Source: Paenibacillus tritici
GTDB taxonomy: Bacteria > Bacillota > Bacilli > Paenibacillales > Paenibacillaceae
Length of the DNA: 64,000 bases
Assembly: GCF_013204885.1 (NCBI RefSeq)
Contig: NZ_JABMKX010000009.1
Span: 124,001-188,000 of the forward strand
Direction: 5' to 3'
The first letter of the stretch is position 1. Each line of letters opens with the position of its first letter. The notes below the pieces were generated by a model, which worked only from the letters and a program-made list of their open reading frames with translations, ran no database searches and was not told the origin of the DNA. Below, piece by piece: positions 43,338 through 52,114 of the stretch. A program made the position numbers and the translations under genes.

Positions 43338-43808
43338 ATGATTACACTGGTTCAAATGGATGAATCGACATTTCAATTTTTCTTAAGACAATCTACCCGG
43401 GACTTCGCAGAAGACAAAATAAAAGCCGGAGCCTGGGATGCGGAGACAGCCATGAAGCTATCCCAGGAAGAGATGACGCGGTTCCTGCCCAAAGGGCTCT
43501 ACACGGAGGGGGCTTATCTCTATTCTATAGTGGAGACTGAGACGAAGACCCAGGCGGGGTACATCTGGTTCAACGTGAATGAGAACCGTGGAGTGCGGGA
43601 AGCGTTCATCTATGACTTTTATGTATTTGAGCCCTTCCAGGGCAAGGGCTACGGCAAACTGGCATTAACTCTGCTGGACGAAGAAGCCCGGAAGATGAAT
43701 GTGACCAAGATCGGACTGCATGTCTTCGGGCAGAATGACCGTGCGTTCGAGCTGTATAAGAAGATGGGCTTCCTGGTTACGGATATTACAATGTCGAAGA
43801 CATTGTAA
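43338..43808 (+). CDS. GNAT-family acetyltransferase
   Basis: 156 residues. Acetyl-CoA site FEPFQGKGYGKLALTLLDEEA (Q/GxGxG/A), then KIGLHVFGQNDRAFELYKKMGF, the N..A..LYxKxGF end block. Substrate unknown. Good ribosome site GAGGAAGGG before ATG 43338. Stands alone between fni and ychF. Confidence 0.85.
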   Translation: MITLVQMDESTFQFFLRQSTRDFAEDKIKAGAWDAETAMKLSQEEMTRFLPKGLYTEGAYLYSIVETETKTQAGYIWFNVNENRGVREAFIYDFYVFEPFQGKGYGKLALTLLDEEARKMNVTKIGLHVFGQNDRAFELYKKMGFLVTDITMSKTL

Positions 43809-44013
43809 GTAGGCCGGATAGGCCGGAAATAGCAGTGTTGTGGGGTCCCAAGGCAGTCGCTGATTCATCCTCGGGGGTTAAGCTCCGCTTTAGGGGCGGC
43901 ATCCCCTTGACATCTGCTGTTGCTGGAGGTTTTGTTCTAATATATAATGGTTGAGATCAGTTATGTAATCCATGCGGTGATCAAACCAACCGAAAATAGG
44001 AGTTGTCATATAA

Positions 44014-45114
44014 ATGGCTTTGAAAGCAGGTATCGTTGGACTTCCCAACGTAGGCAAATCGACATTATTTAATGCTATCACCCAAGCGGGCGCAGAATCC
44101 GCCAACTATCCGTTCTGCACCATCGACCCGAACGTAGGTGTCGTGGAAGTGCCGGACGAACGTCTGGATAAGCTGGTAGAGCTGGTGCAGCCGAACAAGA
44201 CGGTTCCCACCGCTTTTGAATTCGTCGATATTGCCGGACTGGTACGCGGCGCAAGCAAGGGCGAAGGCCTGGGCAACAAGTTCCTGGCGCATATCCGCGA
44301 AGTGGATGCCATTGTGCATGTGGTCCGCTGCTTTGTCGATGAGAACGTAACCCATGTGGACGGCAAGGTGAATCCTATCAGTGACATCCAGACGATTAAC
44401 CTGGAGCTGATTCTGGCTGACCTGGAGAGCGTGGAGAAGCGGATCGAACGGTCCCGCAAAAACATCAAGGGCGGCGACAAGAAATACGCCCAGGAAGTGG
44501 AAGTACTGGAGCGCGTGAAGGAAGCCCTGTATCTGGACCAGCCTGCCCGCAGCCTGGAATTATCCGATGACGAGCGCCAGATCGTGCGCGATCTTCACCT
44601 GTTGACCCTGAAGCCGGTGCTGTATGCGGCGAACGTGGGCGAGGATGAAGTAGCGACTGCGGAGGAGAACCCTTATGTGAAGCAGGTCCGCGAATTCGCA
44701 GCGGCGGAGAATGCCGAAGTGGTGCCGATCAGTGCCAAGGTGGAAGCCGAGATTGCCGAGCTGGAAGGCGAAGACAAGGACATGTTCCTGGAAGAGCTGG
44801 GTCTGCAGGAATCCGGTCTGAACCGCCTGATCAAAGCAGCTTACAAGCTGCTCGGCCTGTACACTTATTTCACTGCCGGCGTTCAGGAGGTCCGTGCCTG
44901 GACGATCCGCAAGGGCACCAAGGCACCTGGAGCAGCAGGAGTTATTCATACAGACTTCGAACGCGGCTTTATCCGGGCTGAGGTTGTTGCGTACACAGAT
45001 CTGGTAGCTGCAGGCTCGATGAACGGCGCCAAGGAACGCGGCCAGCTGCGTCTGGAAGGCAAGGAATACCTGGTGCAGGACGGCGACGTTATGCATTTCC
45101 GTTTCAACGTATAG
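44014..45114 (+). CDS. ychF: Obg-like ATPase YchF
   Basis: Cytoplasmic P-loop ATPase associated with ribosomes and redox stress; 366 residues. G1 GLPNVGKSTL, switch FVDIAGLVRGA, and NVGE in place of NKxD, the change that makes this family prefer ATP. C-terminal TGS domain ends in the typical EYLVQDGDVMHFRFNV. AGGAG lies before ATG 44014. Apparently single gene. Confidence 0.96.
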   Translation: MALKAGIVGLPNVGKSTLFNAITQAGAESANYPFCTIDPNVGVVEVPDERLDKLVELVQPNKTVPTAFEFVDIAGLVRGASKGEGLGNKFLAHIREVDAIVHVVRCFVDENVTHVDGKVNPISDIQTINLELILADLESVEKRIERSRKNIKGGDKKYAQEVEVLERVKEALYLDQPARSLELSDDERQIVRDLHLLTLKPVLYAANVGEDEVATAEENPYVKQVREFAAAENAEVVPISAKVEAEIAELEGEDKDMFLEELGLQESGLNRLIKAAYKLLGLYTYFTAGVQEVRAWTIRKGTKAPGAAGVIHTDFERGFIRAEVVAYTDLVAAGSMNGAKERGQLRLEGKEYLVQDGDVMHFRFNV

Positions 45115-45121
45115 ACTATTC

Positions 45122-45147
45122 AACTAGACCATTTAACTAGACCATTT
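45122..45147. repeat. 13-bp tandem repeat after ychF
   Basis: AACTAGACCATTT occurs twice head to tail directly after the ychF stop. Confidence 0.7.
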
Positions 45148-45327
45148 AACGCATAGAACATTTATAGTGTAGGGCAGAGAGGCCATTCAGAGTAGAGTTT
45201 TACTTGCTGGATGGTTCTTTTTGAATTTCGGATAAGGCTAAGGCTAAGGGTCAACTCCTATTTGTGGAAAACCTGGAAAGGCGGCTTCCCGCCTGTCGTC
45301 TTTCGCCTGCTGTCAACGCCGGAGAAG

Positions 45328-45515
45328 CAGTTGGATAATCTCCACTTGCTGCTGAATAGAGGGACCCCTGCCAGGCAGTAGTTGGAAAAAAGGCACTTAA
45401 TATTCAGCAAACCGATCACTTTTGAGGAAACGCCTGAAATTAAATGACGTTTATCCAATTAATTCCCTCTAAAGATGCAAAACACCGAAATTAAGATACG
45501 TTTTTCCAACTATTC
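45328..45515 (+). repeat. 188-bp intergenic repeat, copy C
   Basis: 188 bases from CAGTTGGATAATCTCCACTT to TTTTTCCAACTATTC; the most diverged copy. The conserved core AAGGCACTTAATATT and inverted GACGTTTATCC remain. Apart from this repeat and a TATAAT (45787-45792) before prfA, the 760-base gap ychF-prfA holds nothing recognised. Confidence 0.8.
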
Positions 45516-45876
45516 ATGCTGTTCATGCACAGTGGCTCCTCCTCTTCCTATGACCGCCGTATAAACGCCGTATCGCCGCCATTATATACAACTAACTAAT
45601 CTTCATGGGAATGAGGCAGGGAGCGGCATCAGATGTTTATACAGTACCGGGTGATTTTGTAATCGGGACACGGGCGTAATGCATAACTTGGATGCAGCTT
45701 TTACATCATAAGGTGATGCAGCTCAGAATTCAAAAGTTTTCCTGATCCTGCGGTTTGAAAATGTAGCCAATTAGCTTGAGTGGTGGTATAATATAAAGTC
45801 GTATATCTATTTCAGTTGTGCTAACAATTTAAAGTAATTATAAACGAAGAAATTGAATCAGGAGAGGTGAATTCCC

Positions 45877-46944
45877 TTGTTGGACCGATTGCAATCCCTG
45901 GCGGACCGCTATGAGAAACTCAGTGAACTGCTTTGTGACCCGGATGTTGCAAGCGACAGTAAGAAACTGAGGGACTATTCCAAAGAACAATCCGACTTGC
46001 AGCCCGCCTTCGAGGCGTATAGCGAATATAAGAATGTAATGGAAGAGCTTGAAGCTGCGAAGATGATGCAGGCTGAGAAGCTTGATGATGAGATGAAAGA
46101 AATGGTCAAGATGGAGATTGATGAGCTGTCCACGCGGCAGACTCATCTGGAGGAGAAGATTCGTCTGCTCCTGCTGCCTAAGGACCCTAATGACGATAAG
46201 AACGTAATCGTGGAAATCCGCGGCGCAGCCGGCGGGGACGAAGCGGCTTTGTTTGCCTCTGACCTGTACCGGATGTATACCCGTTATGCCGACACTCAGG
46301 GCTGGCGCGTAGAGCTGATGGATGTGAACACGAATGATCTCGGCGGGTTCAAGGAAGTTATTTTCCTGATCAACGGCCGCGGCGCATACAGCAAAATGAA
46401 GTTTGAAAGCGGCGCACACCGTGTGCAGCGCATTCCTACGACAGAATCCGGCGGACGTATTCATACGTCTACCTCAACCGTTGCTGTTATGCCGGAAGCG
46501 GAAGAGTTCGAAATTGAGATTCATGACAAAGACATCCGTGTCGATACCTTCTGCTCCAGCGGCGCGGGCGGACAGTCCGTCAACACGACCAAGTCGGCAG
46601 TACGCGTAACTCATGTGCCTACCGGTATTGTGGCTACCTGTCAGGACGGCAAGTCCCAGAACTCCAACAAGGAGAAGGCACTGCAGGTGCTGCGTGCCCG
46701 TATCTCGGATCTGAAGCGTCAGGAAGAGGAAGCGAAGTATTCCGGGGAACGCAAGAGCAAAGTGGGAACCGGGGACCGGAGTGAGCGTATCCGTACCTAC
46801 AACTTCCCGCAGAGCCGCGTAACGGACCACCGGATCGGCCTCACCCTGCACCGTCTGGAGCAGGTCATGAACGGCGATATCACCGAGATTATCTCGGCAT
46901 TGTCTATTGCGGAACAAGCGGAATTGATGGAAAAAGGAGAATAA
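45877..46944 (+). CDS. prfA: Peptide chain release factor 1
   Basis: Reads UAA and UAG at the ribosome and hydrolyses peptidyl-tRNA. 355 residues. GGQ loop in CSSGAGGQSVNTTKSAV; codon-recognition region HRVQRIPTTESGGRIHTST (PxT type of RF1). TTG 45877 with CAGGAGAGG upstream. prmC follows after 4 bases, the usual pairing, since PrmC methylates the GGQ glutamine. Confidence 0.96.
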   Translation: MLDRLQSLADRYEKLSELLCDPDVASDSKKLRDYSKEQSDLQPAFEAYSEYKNVMEELEAAKMMQAEKLDDEMKEMVKMEIDELSTRQTHLEEKIRLLLLPKDPNDDKNVIVEIRGAAGGDEAALFASDLYRMYTRYADTQGWRVELMDVNTNDLGGFKEVIFLINGRGAYSKMKFESGAHRVQRIPTTESGGRIHTSTSTVAVMPEAEEFEIEIHDKDIRVDTFCSSGAGGQSVNTTKSAVRVTHVPTGIVATCQDGKSQNSNKEKALQVLRARISDLKRQEEEAKYSGERKSKVGTGDRSERIRTYNFPQSRVTDHRIGLTLHRLEQVMNGDITEIISALSIAEQAELMEKGE

Positions 46945-46948
46945 TGCT

Positions 46949-48040
46949 TTGAAACAGGACTTTTACGTCATGCCTGATATGCAAAGCATCCGGGAAGCCT
47001 TTGCGGAGGCTTCTTCTTTTTTGGCCAGGAACGGATGCAATGAGCCGCAGCGCAGCAGCCAGCTGCTGCTGGAGCATGTGCTGGGGTTGTCCGGGGCGGC
47101 TTATTATATGGCGCTGGCTGATCCTTTTCCGCCAGCGATCAAGGCCGATTGGGAAGCCTTGGTCAACCGCCGGGCGGCGGGGGAACCGGTGCAATACATC
47201 ATCGGCGAACAGGAATTCTACGGCCGTGCCTTCGAGGTCACGCCCGAGGTGCTGATTCCGCGCCCGGAGACGGAGCTGCTCGTCGAGGCGATCCTGAAGT
47301 ACGGCGCGGAGCTGTGGCCGGACGGGGTGGTCGCGGCGCGGGGCGGAGCTGCGCCGGAAGCGGAAGGATGCACGCAAGAGCTAACTGCGGGCGGTGAGGC
47401 TGCGGGGATGCGGGGCGGAGCCGCGCCCGCGGGTGTGACGGCTGCTGGCGAAGCAGCCGGAAGTAGTACCCAGGCGGGCAGCAGTGCCGCCCGCCGGGAG
47501 AGCGGCGCTGGCGAAGCGCGCGCCGCACGGCTGCTGACCGCCGTCGACATCGGCGCCGGCAGCGGAGCGATCTCCGTCACGCTGGCGGCGGAAGCGCCGG
47601 CGTGGCGGGTCTGCGCCGGCGACATCTCGCCCGGCGCGCTGGCCGTGGCCCGGCGCAATGCGCAGCGGCACGGCACGGCGGTGGACCTGCGGCTCGGCGA
47701 TCTGCTCGAGCCGTTCGCGGGGCTGGAGACGGACATTCTCGTCTCCAACCCGCCGTACATCCCCGGCGGCGATATCGCCGGGCTGCAGCGCGAGGTGCGC
47801 GACCATGAGCCGCGCACGGCACTGGACGGCGGCGGGGACGGGCTGGACCCGTACCGCCGCATGATGGAGCAGCTCCCGCTGCTCCCGGCGCCGCCGCGCC
47901 TGGTCGGCTTCGAGCTGGGCCAGGGGCAGGCAGAGCAGGTGGCCGGGCTGCTGCGGGCGGCCGGTCACTGGAACGAGATCATTACTATTAATGATCTCGC
48001 CGGGATTCCCCGGCATGTGCTGGGCATTGCACGCCAGTAG
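46949..48040 (+). CDS. prmC: Release factor glutamine methyltransferase with Ala/Gly insertion
   Basis: SAM-dependent methylation of the GGQ glutamine of release factors. N-terminal helical domain (residues 1-110, with RRAAGEPVQYIIGEQEFYG and VLIPRPETELLVE), then a Rossmann domain with DIGAGSGAISVTLA and catalytic NPPY (residues 267-270). Total 363 residues against about 285 normally. The excess is a low-complexity Ala/Gly/Glu insertion at about residues 125-193 (47321-47527), between the domains where a loop would be. TTG 46949 with AAAAGGAG upstream. Coupled to prfA. Confidence 0.93.
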   Translation: MKQDFYVMPDMQSIREAFAEASSFLARNGCNEPQRSSQLLLEHVLGLSGAAYYMALADPFPPAIKADWEALVNRRAAGEPVQYIIGEQEFYGRAFEVTPEVLIPRPETELLVEAILKYGAELWPDGVVAARGGAAPEAEGCTQELTAGGEAAGMRGGAAPAGVTAAGEAAGSSTQAGSSAARRESGAGEARAARLLTAVDIGAGSGAISVTLAAEAPAWRVCAGDISPGALAVARRNAQRHGTAVDLRLGDLLEPFAGLETDILVSNPPYIPGGDIAGLQREVRDHEPRTALDGGGDGLDPYRRMMEQLPLLPAPPRLVGFELGQGQAEQVAGLLRAAGHWNEIITINDLAGIPRHVLGIARQ

Positions 48041-48598
48041 GCTGAGCCAGCGCGCTTGTCCTAATGCTGCTGCAGCCGCTTGGAGTCCGTTGCGATACTG
48101 CCCGGCACGCTCAGATGTGTGTAGCCAATGGCTTGCTGAGGGCTTGCCGTGCCCCGATTACGGGACATGCAGTATACTTAAATGCACTCAGTACAACTAA
48201 AACGTCTGTTTTGCCAGCGATAATCCGTATAGCTGTATTTCATACAATTAAACGGCCGATGTACCATGATTCTAGTATACAACTATCGCTGAATAACGGC
48301 CTTGGAGTCCGGACGAATCGCCGCAGGAAGAGGCTTTTGCGACCCGTAAGGGCTGCTTAGTCCGCTTCTGTCAGGCGTCAGGCAGTTCTCTCCCGAACCA
48401 AGCCGACAGGTTCTTCATGAGAGGCGTCTGGTGCAACTATACGCGCACAACGGCCTGCCAGTCCGGCGTAACCGAACAACCCCAAACGATGGAAATTGTA
48501 TTTAGGCTGCCCCTTCCTTTACAATAGAGATGACGGAGCTTCTGCAAGGGCTGCTGCTATAAGGCCGGAAGAACCAGTACTGAGTAAGGAGACAGAAT
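48041..48598. other. Intergenic region with imperfect repeats, no gene
   Basis: No coding frame with a start signal. Two related pieces about 50 bp apart, AGTACAACTAAAACG (from 48190) and CATACAATTAAACGG (from 48241), suggest another short intergenic repeat type. The 188-bp family is not present here. Confidence 0.4.
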
Positions 48599-49783
48599 AT
48601 GCTTCAGAAGATTAAAAAGATTGACGGCGTCATCCTCGTTATCCTTGTGCTGCTGATGGTTGTCAGCATTTTCTCCATATACAGCGTGACCCACGGGCGC
48701 GACAGGGTGGACGGATCGCACATCAAAATGATGAAATTCTATATCGTCGGCTTCATCGCCTTCATCGGGCTGACGTTCGTGGACTATCGTCTGCTTGTGA
48801 AATATGCGCTATATGTGTACGTTACCGGGATTGGGATTCTGGTGCTGGTCAGCTTCATCGGTACAGAACAGAACGGTGCGCAAGGCTGGATTAAATTTGG
48901 CAGCTTCGGTCTTCAGCCTGCTGAGCTGTTCAAGCTGATTCTGATCCTGTTTCTGGCGGCTGTACTCGTTCGTAAGAACAAGAATAAGCTTCTGTTCTGG
49001 CGCGACGTTGTCCCGCTGGGGCTCTTAAGCCTGCTGCCGTTCATCATCGTAATCAGCCAGAATGACCTGGGGAACGCACTCTCTTATATCGTTATTCTGG
49101 TAGGGCTCCTATGGATCGGCAATATCAAATTCACCCACGCGCTGATCGGACTGTTAATTATTGGCGGCACAGCGGCAGCCGGAATTATGAGCTATATTCA
49201 TTACCATGATGAAATTAAGGATTTCCTGACAGATATCAAACGCTCCCACTGGATTGAGCGCTTCGATCCGTGGCTGGTACCGGATAAGGCGACGGCCAAG
49301 GCCATCTATCACACCAAAAACGCAAAGATGGCCATAGCATCTGGCGGAATGAGCGGTGAAGGCTATATGGCAGGAACCTCGGTGCAGACGGACCGGGTGC
49401 CCTACACCTACTCTGACTCCATCTTTGTCCAGATTGCTGAGGAATACGGCTTTGTCGGGTCGGCGCTGGTGCTGCTGCTGTACTTTATCCTCATTCACAG
49501 GATGATTCTCATTGCACTGGAATGTAAGGACAGGGGCGGGCCGTTCCTGATAGTCGGGGTGGTGGCGATGCTGCTGTATCAGATCTTCGAGAACATCGGG
49601 GCCTTCCTGGGCCTGATGCCGCTGACCGGGATCACGCTGCCGTTCATCAGCTTCGGGGGGACCTCACTGCTGATCAACATGGCGAGCATAGGGCTTGTGA
49701 TGAGCGTGCGCCTGCATGGTCAAGAGGTGGAAGAGGATCTGCCAAGTCCCGCCCTGTATTCTCCCTCTGCCAAAAAAGTCTAA
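48599..49783 (+). CDS. FtsW/RodA/SpoVE-family protein, tandem copy 1
   Basis: SEDS-family membrane glycosyltransferase for peptidoglycan or its homologue; 394 residues, about 10 helices. Family blocks: QNGAQGWIKFGSFGLQPAELFKL, QNDLGNALSYIVIL, and the C-terminal GLMPLTGITLPFISFGGTSLL. Most RodA-like by length. The large loop between helices 7 and 8 (residues about 205-270) is present. GGAG lies 9 bases before the ATG. A close paralogue follows after its own terminator, so the two are probably separately transcribed or attenuated. Confidence 0.9.
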   Translation: MLQKIKKIDGVILVILVLLMVVSIFSIYSVTHGRDRVDGSHIKMMKFYIVGFIAFIGLTFVDYRLLVKYALYVYVTGIGILVLVSFIGTEQNGAQGWIKFGSFGLQPAELFKLILILFLAAVLVRKNKNKLLFWRDVVPLGLLSLLPFIIVISQNDLGNALSYIVILVGLLWIGNIKFTHALIGLLIIGGTAAAGIMSYIHYHDEIKDFLTDIKRSHWIERFDPWLVPDKATAKAIYHTKNAKMAIASGGMSGEGYMAGTSVQTDRVPYTYSDSIFVQIAEEYGFVGSALVLLLYFILIHRMILIALECKDRGGPFLIVGVVAMLLYQIFENIGAFLGLMPLTGITLPFISFGGTSLLINMASIGLVMSVRLHGQEVEEDLPSPALYSPSAKKV

Positions 49784-49796
49784 TCCTATCGTACAG

Positions 49797-49840
49797 TACC
49801 GGGATTCTTCATTTTATTTATGAAGGTTCCGGTATTTTTT
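49797..49840 (+). terminator. Terminator between the two SEDS genes
   Basis: TACCGG (49797-49802) pairs with CCGGTA (49829-49834), inner CTTCAT/ATGAAG pairing, followed by six T. Confidence 0.8.
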
Positions 49841-49944
49841 GTATTCAGGTGCCCCTTTGCATTACAATGGAAATTAGTGGATTGCGTCCGGGACTGTTGC
49901 AGCGGGCGGATTCCGAATCCGAATAGGTTAAGGGGTACATCCTT

Positions 49945-51117
49945 ATGTTGCAGAGAATCAAAAGAATAGATGGCAGCATTGTGCTTATTTTGTTATTGCT
50001 GATGGGAATCAGTATATTCTCCATTTACAGCGTGACCCATGGAAGAGACCGCCTGGATGGCATGCATATCAATATGCTCCAGTATTATGTGATGGGCTTT
50101 ATCGCGTTTGCCATGCTTACCCTGTTCGATTACCGCCTGCTGGTCCGGTATGGACTGTACATATATGTACTGGGGATCGGCATTCTGCTGCTCGTAAGCT
50201 TTTTCGGCAAGGTGAAGAATGGTGCCCAGGGCTGGATCGGCATCGGGGATTTAAGCATTCAGCCGGCGGAGCTGTTTAAGCTGATCCTGATTCTTTTTCT
50301 GACCACCGTACTTGTCCGCAAAAATAGAAATCCGCTGCGCTTCTGGCGTGATGTCGTGCCGCTCAGCCTGATCGCCTTTGTGCCGTTCGCAATGGTAATC
50401 CTCCAGAACGACCTGGGCAATGCGCTCAGTTATATTGTAATCCTGCTGGGGATCTTATGGATCGGGAATCTTAAATTCTCACATGCGCTGATCGGGATGA
50501 TTATCGCGGGCGGAATGATTCTGGGCTTCATTCTGAGCTATATTAACTATCATGAGCAGATGGTGAACTTCATCGAGAAGGGTCTGGGCAAGGATCATTT
50601 CGTCAGCCGCTTTGATCCCTGGCTGGTGCCGGAGCTGGCAAGCAGTACTGCAAGCTATCAGACCAAAAATGCCAAGACGGCGATTGCCTCGGGCGGCCTC
50701 AGCGGTGAGGGTTATTTGCAGGGCGGATCAGTGCAGGGCAACCGCGTGCCGTATTTGTATTCGGAGTCAATTTTTGTACAGATCGGCGAGGAATTCGGCT
50801 TCCTGGGTACAGCGGTGCTGCTGATGCTCTTCTTCATCCTGATTCACCGGTTAATTCTGATTGCTCTGGAATGCAGAGACCGCGGCGGCCCTTTCCTGAT
50901 TGTCGGAATCGTAGCGATGCTGCTGTATCAGATTCTGGAGAATATCGGGGCCATGATCGGGCTGATGCCGCTGACGGGCATTACGCTCCCGTTCATCAGC
51001 TACGGCGGGACCTCGCTGCTGATTAATATGGCCTGTATGGGCATTGCCATGAGTGTGCGGCTGTACGGGCAGGATGTGGAGGATGATCTGCCGCAGCCGC
51101 TTCCGCTAAAATCATAG
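49945..51117 (+). CDS. FtsW/RodA/SpoVE-family protein, tandem copy 2
   Basis: 390 residues, highly similar to the gene at 48599 over the full length (YSVTHGRDR, NGAQGWI, QPAELFKLILILF, ASGG.SGEGY, RVPY.YS.SIFVQI in both). All SEDS blocks are intact: LQNDLGNALSYIVIL and GLMPLTGITLPFISYGGTSLL. AAGGGG lies before ATG 49945. Local gene duplication; one copy may be specialised for sporulation, given spoIIR just downstream (inference). Confidence 0.9.
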   Translation: MLQRIKRIDGSIVLILLLLMGISIFSIYSVTHGRDRLDGMHINMLQYYVMGFIAFAMLTLFDYRLLVRYGLYIYVLGIGILLLVSFFGKVKNGAQGWIGIGDLSIQPAELFKLILILFLTTVLVRKNRNPLRFWRDVVPLSLIAFVPFAMVILQNDLGNALSYIVILLGILWIGNLKFSHALIGMIIAGGMILGFILSYINYHEQMVNFIEKGLGKDHFVSRFDPWLVPELASSTASYQTKNAKTAIASGGLSGEGYLQGGSVQGNRVPYLYSESIFVQIGEEFGFLGTAVLLMLFFILIHRLILIALECRDRGGPFLIVGIVAMLLYQILENIGAMIGLMPLTGITLPFISYGGTSLLINMACMGIAMSVRLYGQDVEDDLPQPLPLKS

Positions 51118-51193
51118 ATTACTAGGTTTGCAGTCTCTCATTCCTGGACATACTGGGAACATAAGAGGTTCAGAGGGAGAGGGGCTGCGGAAG

Positions 51194-51952
51194 ATGGAAG
51201 ATTATAAGCCGGGTAAAAGTGATTCCTTGCGGATTACCTTCAAGTATACTGCCATTTTAATTTGTTTTTTTATGATTCTCATGATGGCCTGGGAAGGGCA
51301 GAAAAGCGATGCCGCTGTAGCGGAGGTCTCGATCCCGCAGGAGTCGATCCGGCTGCGCATTCTGGCGAATTCGGATGGACCCGGGGATCAGCTGGTCAAG
51401 CGCCAGATCCGCGACCAGGTGGTGGAGCAGATTAACCAGTGGGTGGCCGGGCTGGAAGATCCCCAGAGTCTGGAGCAGGCCCGTGCCCTGATTCAGAATC
51501 ATCTGCCGGAGCTGAATGATCTGGTGGGCAGAGAGCTGAAGCAGCGGGGCATTGAATACAGCTATCAGGTTGAGCTGGGTACCGTTCCTTTTCCGACCAA
51601 AATGTATGGCGGCCGGGTCTATCCTGCCGGGGAATATGAAGCGGTGCGGGTTACACTCGGAGCGGGCAAAGGGCAGAACTGGTGGTGCGTGCTGTTTCCG
51701 CCGCTGTGCTTCATTGATGCGGGAACCGGGGATGCTGCGGCTGCGGCACCGGCTGGAGCTGCGAAGACTTCGGGAGACGGGGCGAAGGTAAAAGCCGCAG
51801 ATGGAACAGCCAATCAGGCTGCTGCCAGTCTTACCGCTTCAGCTAACGGGGGAGGAAATGCGGAGGATGGTGCGGAAGCCCCGAAGGTTAAGTTCTTCCT
51901 CTGGGAGCTGCTGAAGAATGTATGGAGTTGGATCTGCGGGCTGTTTGCCTGA
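51194..51952 (+). CDS. spoIIR: Stage II sporulation protein R
   Basis: Forespore-secreted signal protein that activates SpoIIGA, hence pro-sigma-E processing, in the mother cell. 252 residues: N-terminal membrane/signal helix (YTAILICFFMILMMAW, about 19-34), then the family core IRLRILANSDGPGDQLVKRQIRD, PFPTKMYGGRVYPAGEYEAVRV and GQNWWCVLFPPLCF. The segment 178-232 (51725-51889) is Ala/Gly/Thr-rich and replaces a normal short linker; the family's hydrophobic C-terminus (KFFLWELLKN) is kept. ATG 51194 is chosen for GAGAGGGG upstream. Confidence 0.93.
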   Translation: MEDYKPGKSDSLRITFKYTAILICFFMILMMAWEGQKSDAAVAEVSIPQESIRLRILANSDGPGDQLVKRQIRDQVVEQINQWVAGLEDPQSLEQARALIQNHLPELNDLVGRELKQRGIEYSYQVELGTVPFPTKMYGGRVYPAGEYEAVRVTLGAGKGQNWWCVLFPPLCFIDAGTGDAAAAAPAGAAKTSGDGAKVKAADGTANQAAASLTASANGGGNAEDGAEAPKVKFFLWELLKNVWSWICGLFA

Positions 51953-52114
51953 ATATCCTGTGAAATGATGGCGTAGGCGCATTTTGGATTCTACAGTTTT
52001 GGCGCCGGATATGGTACGATTACTGCAGAACTTGAGCGGAAGTGGCTGCGGCTCCACCTGGTGGGGCCGCTTTTGGCTTGCGTAAGAATCCTACAGGAAA
52101 GCTAGTGATGTCAG

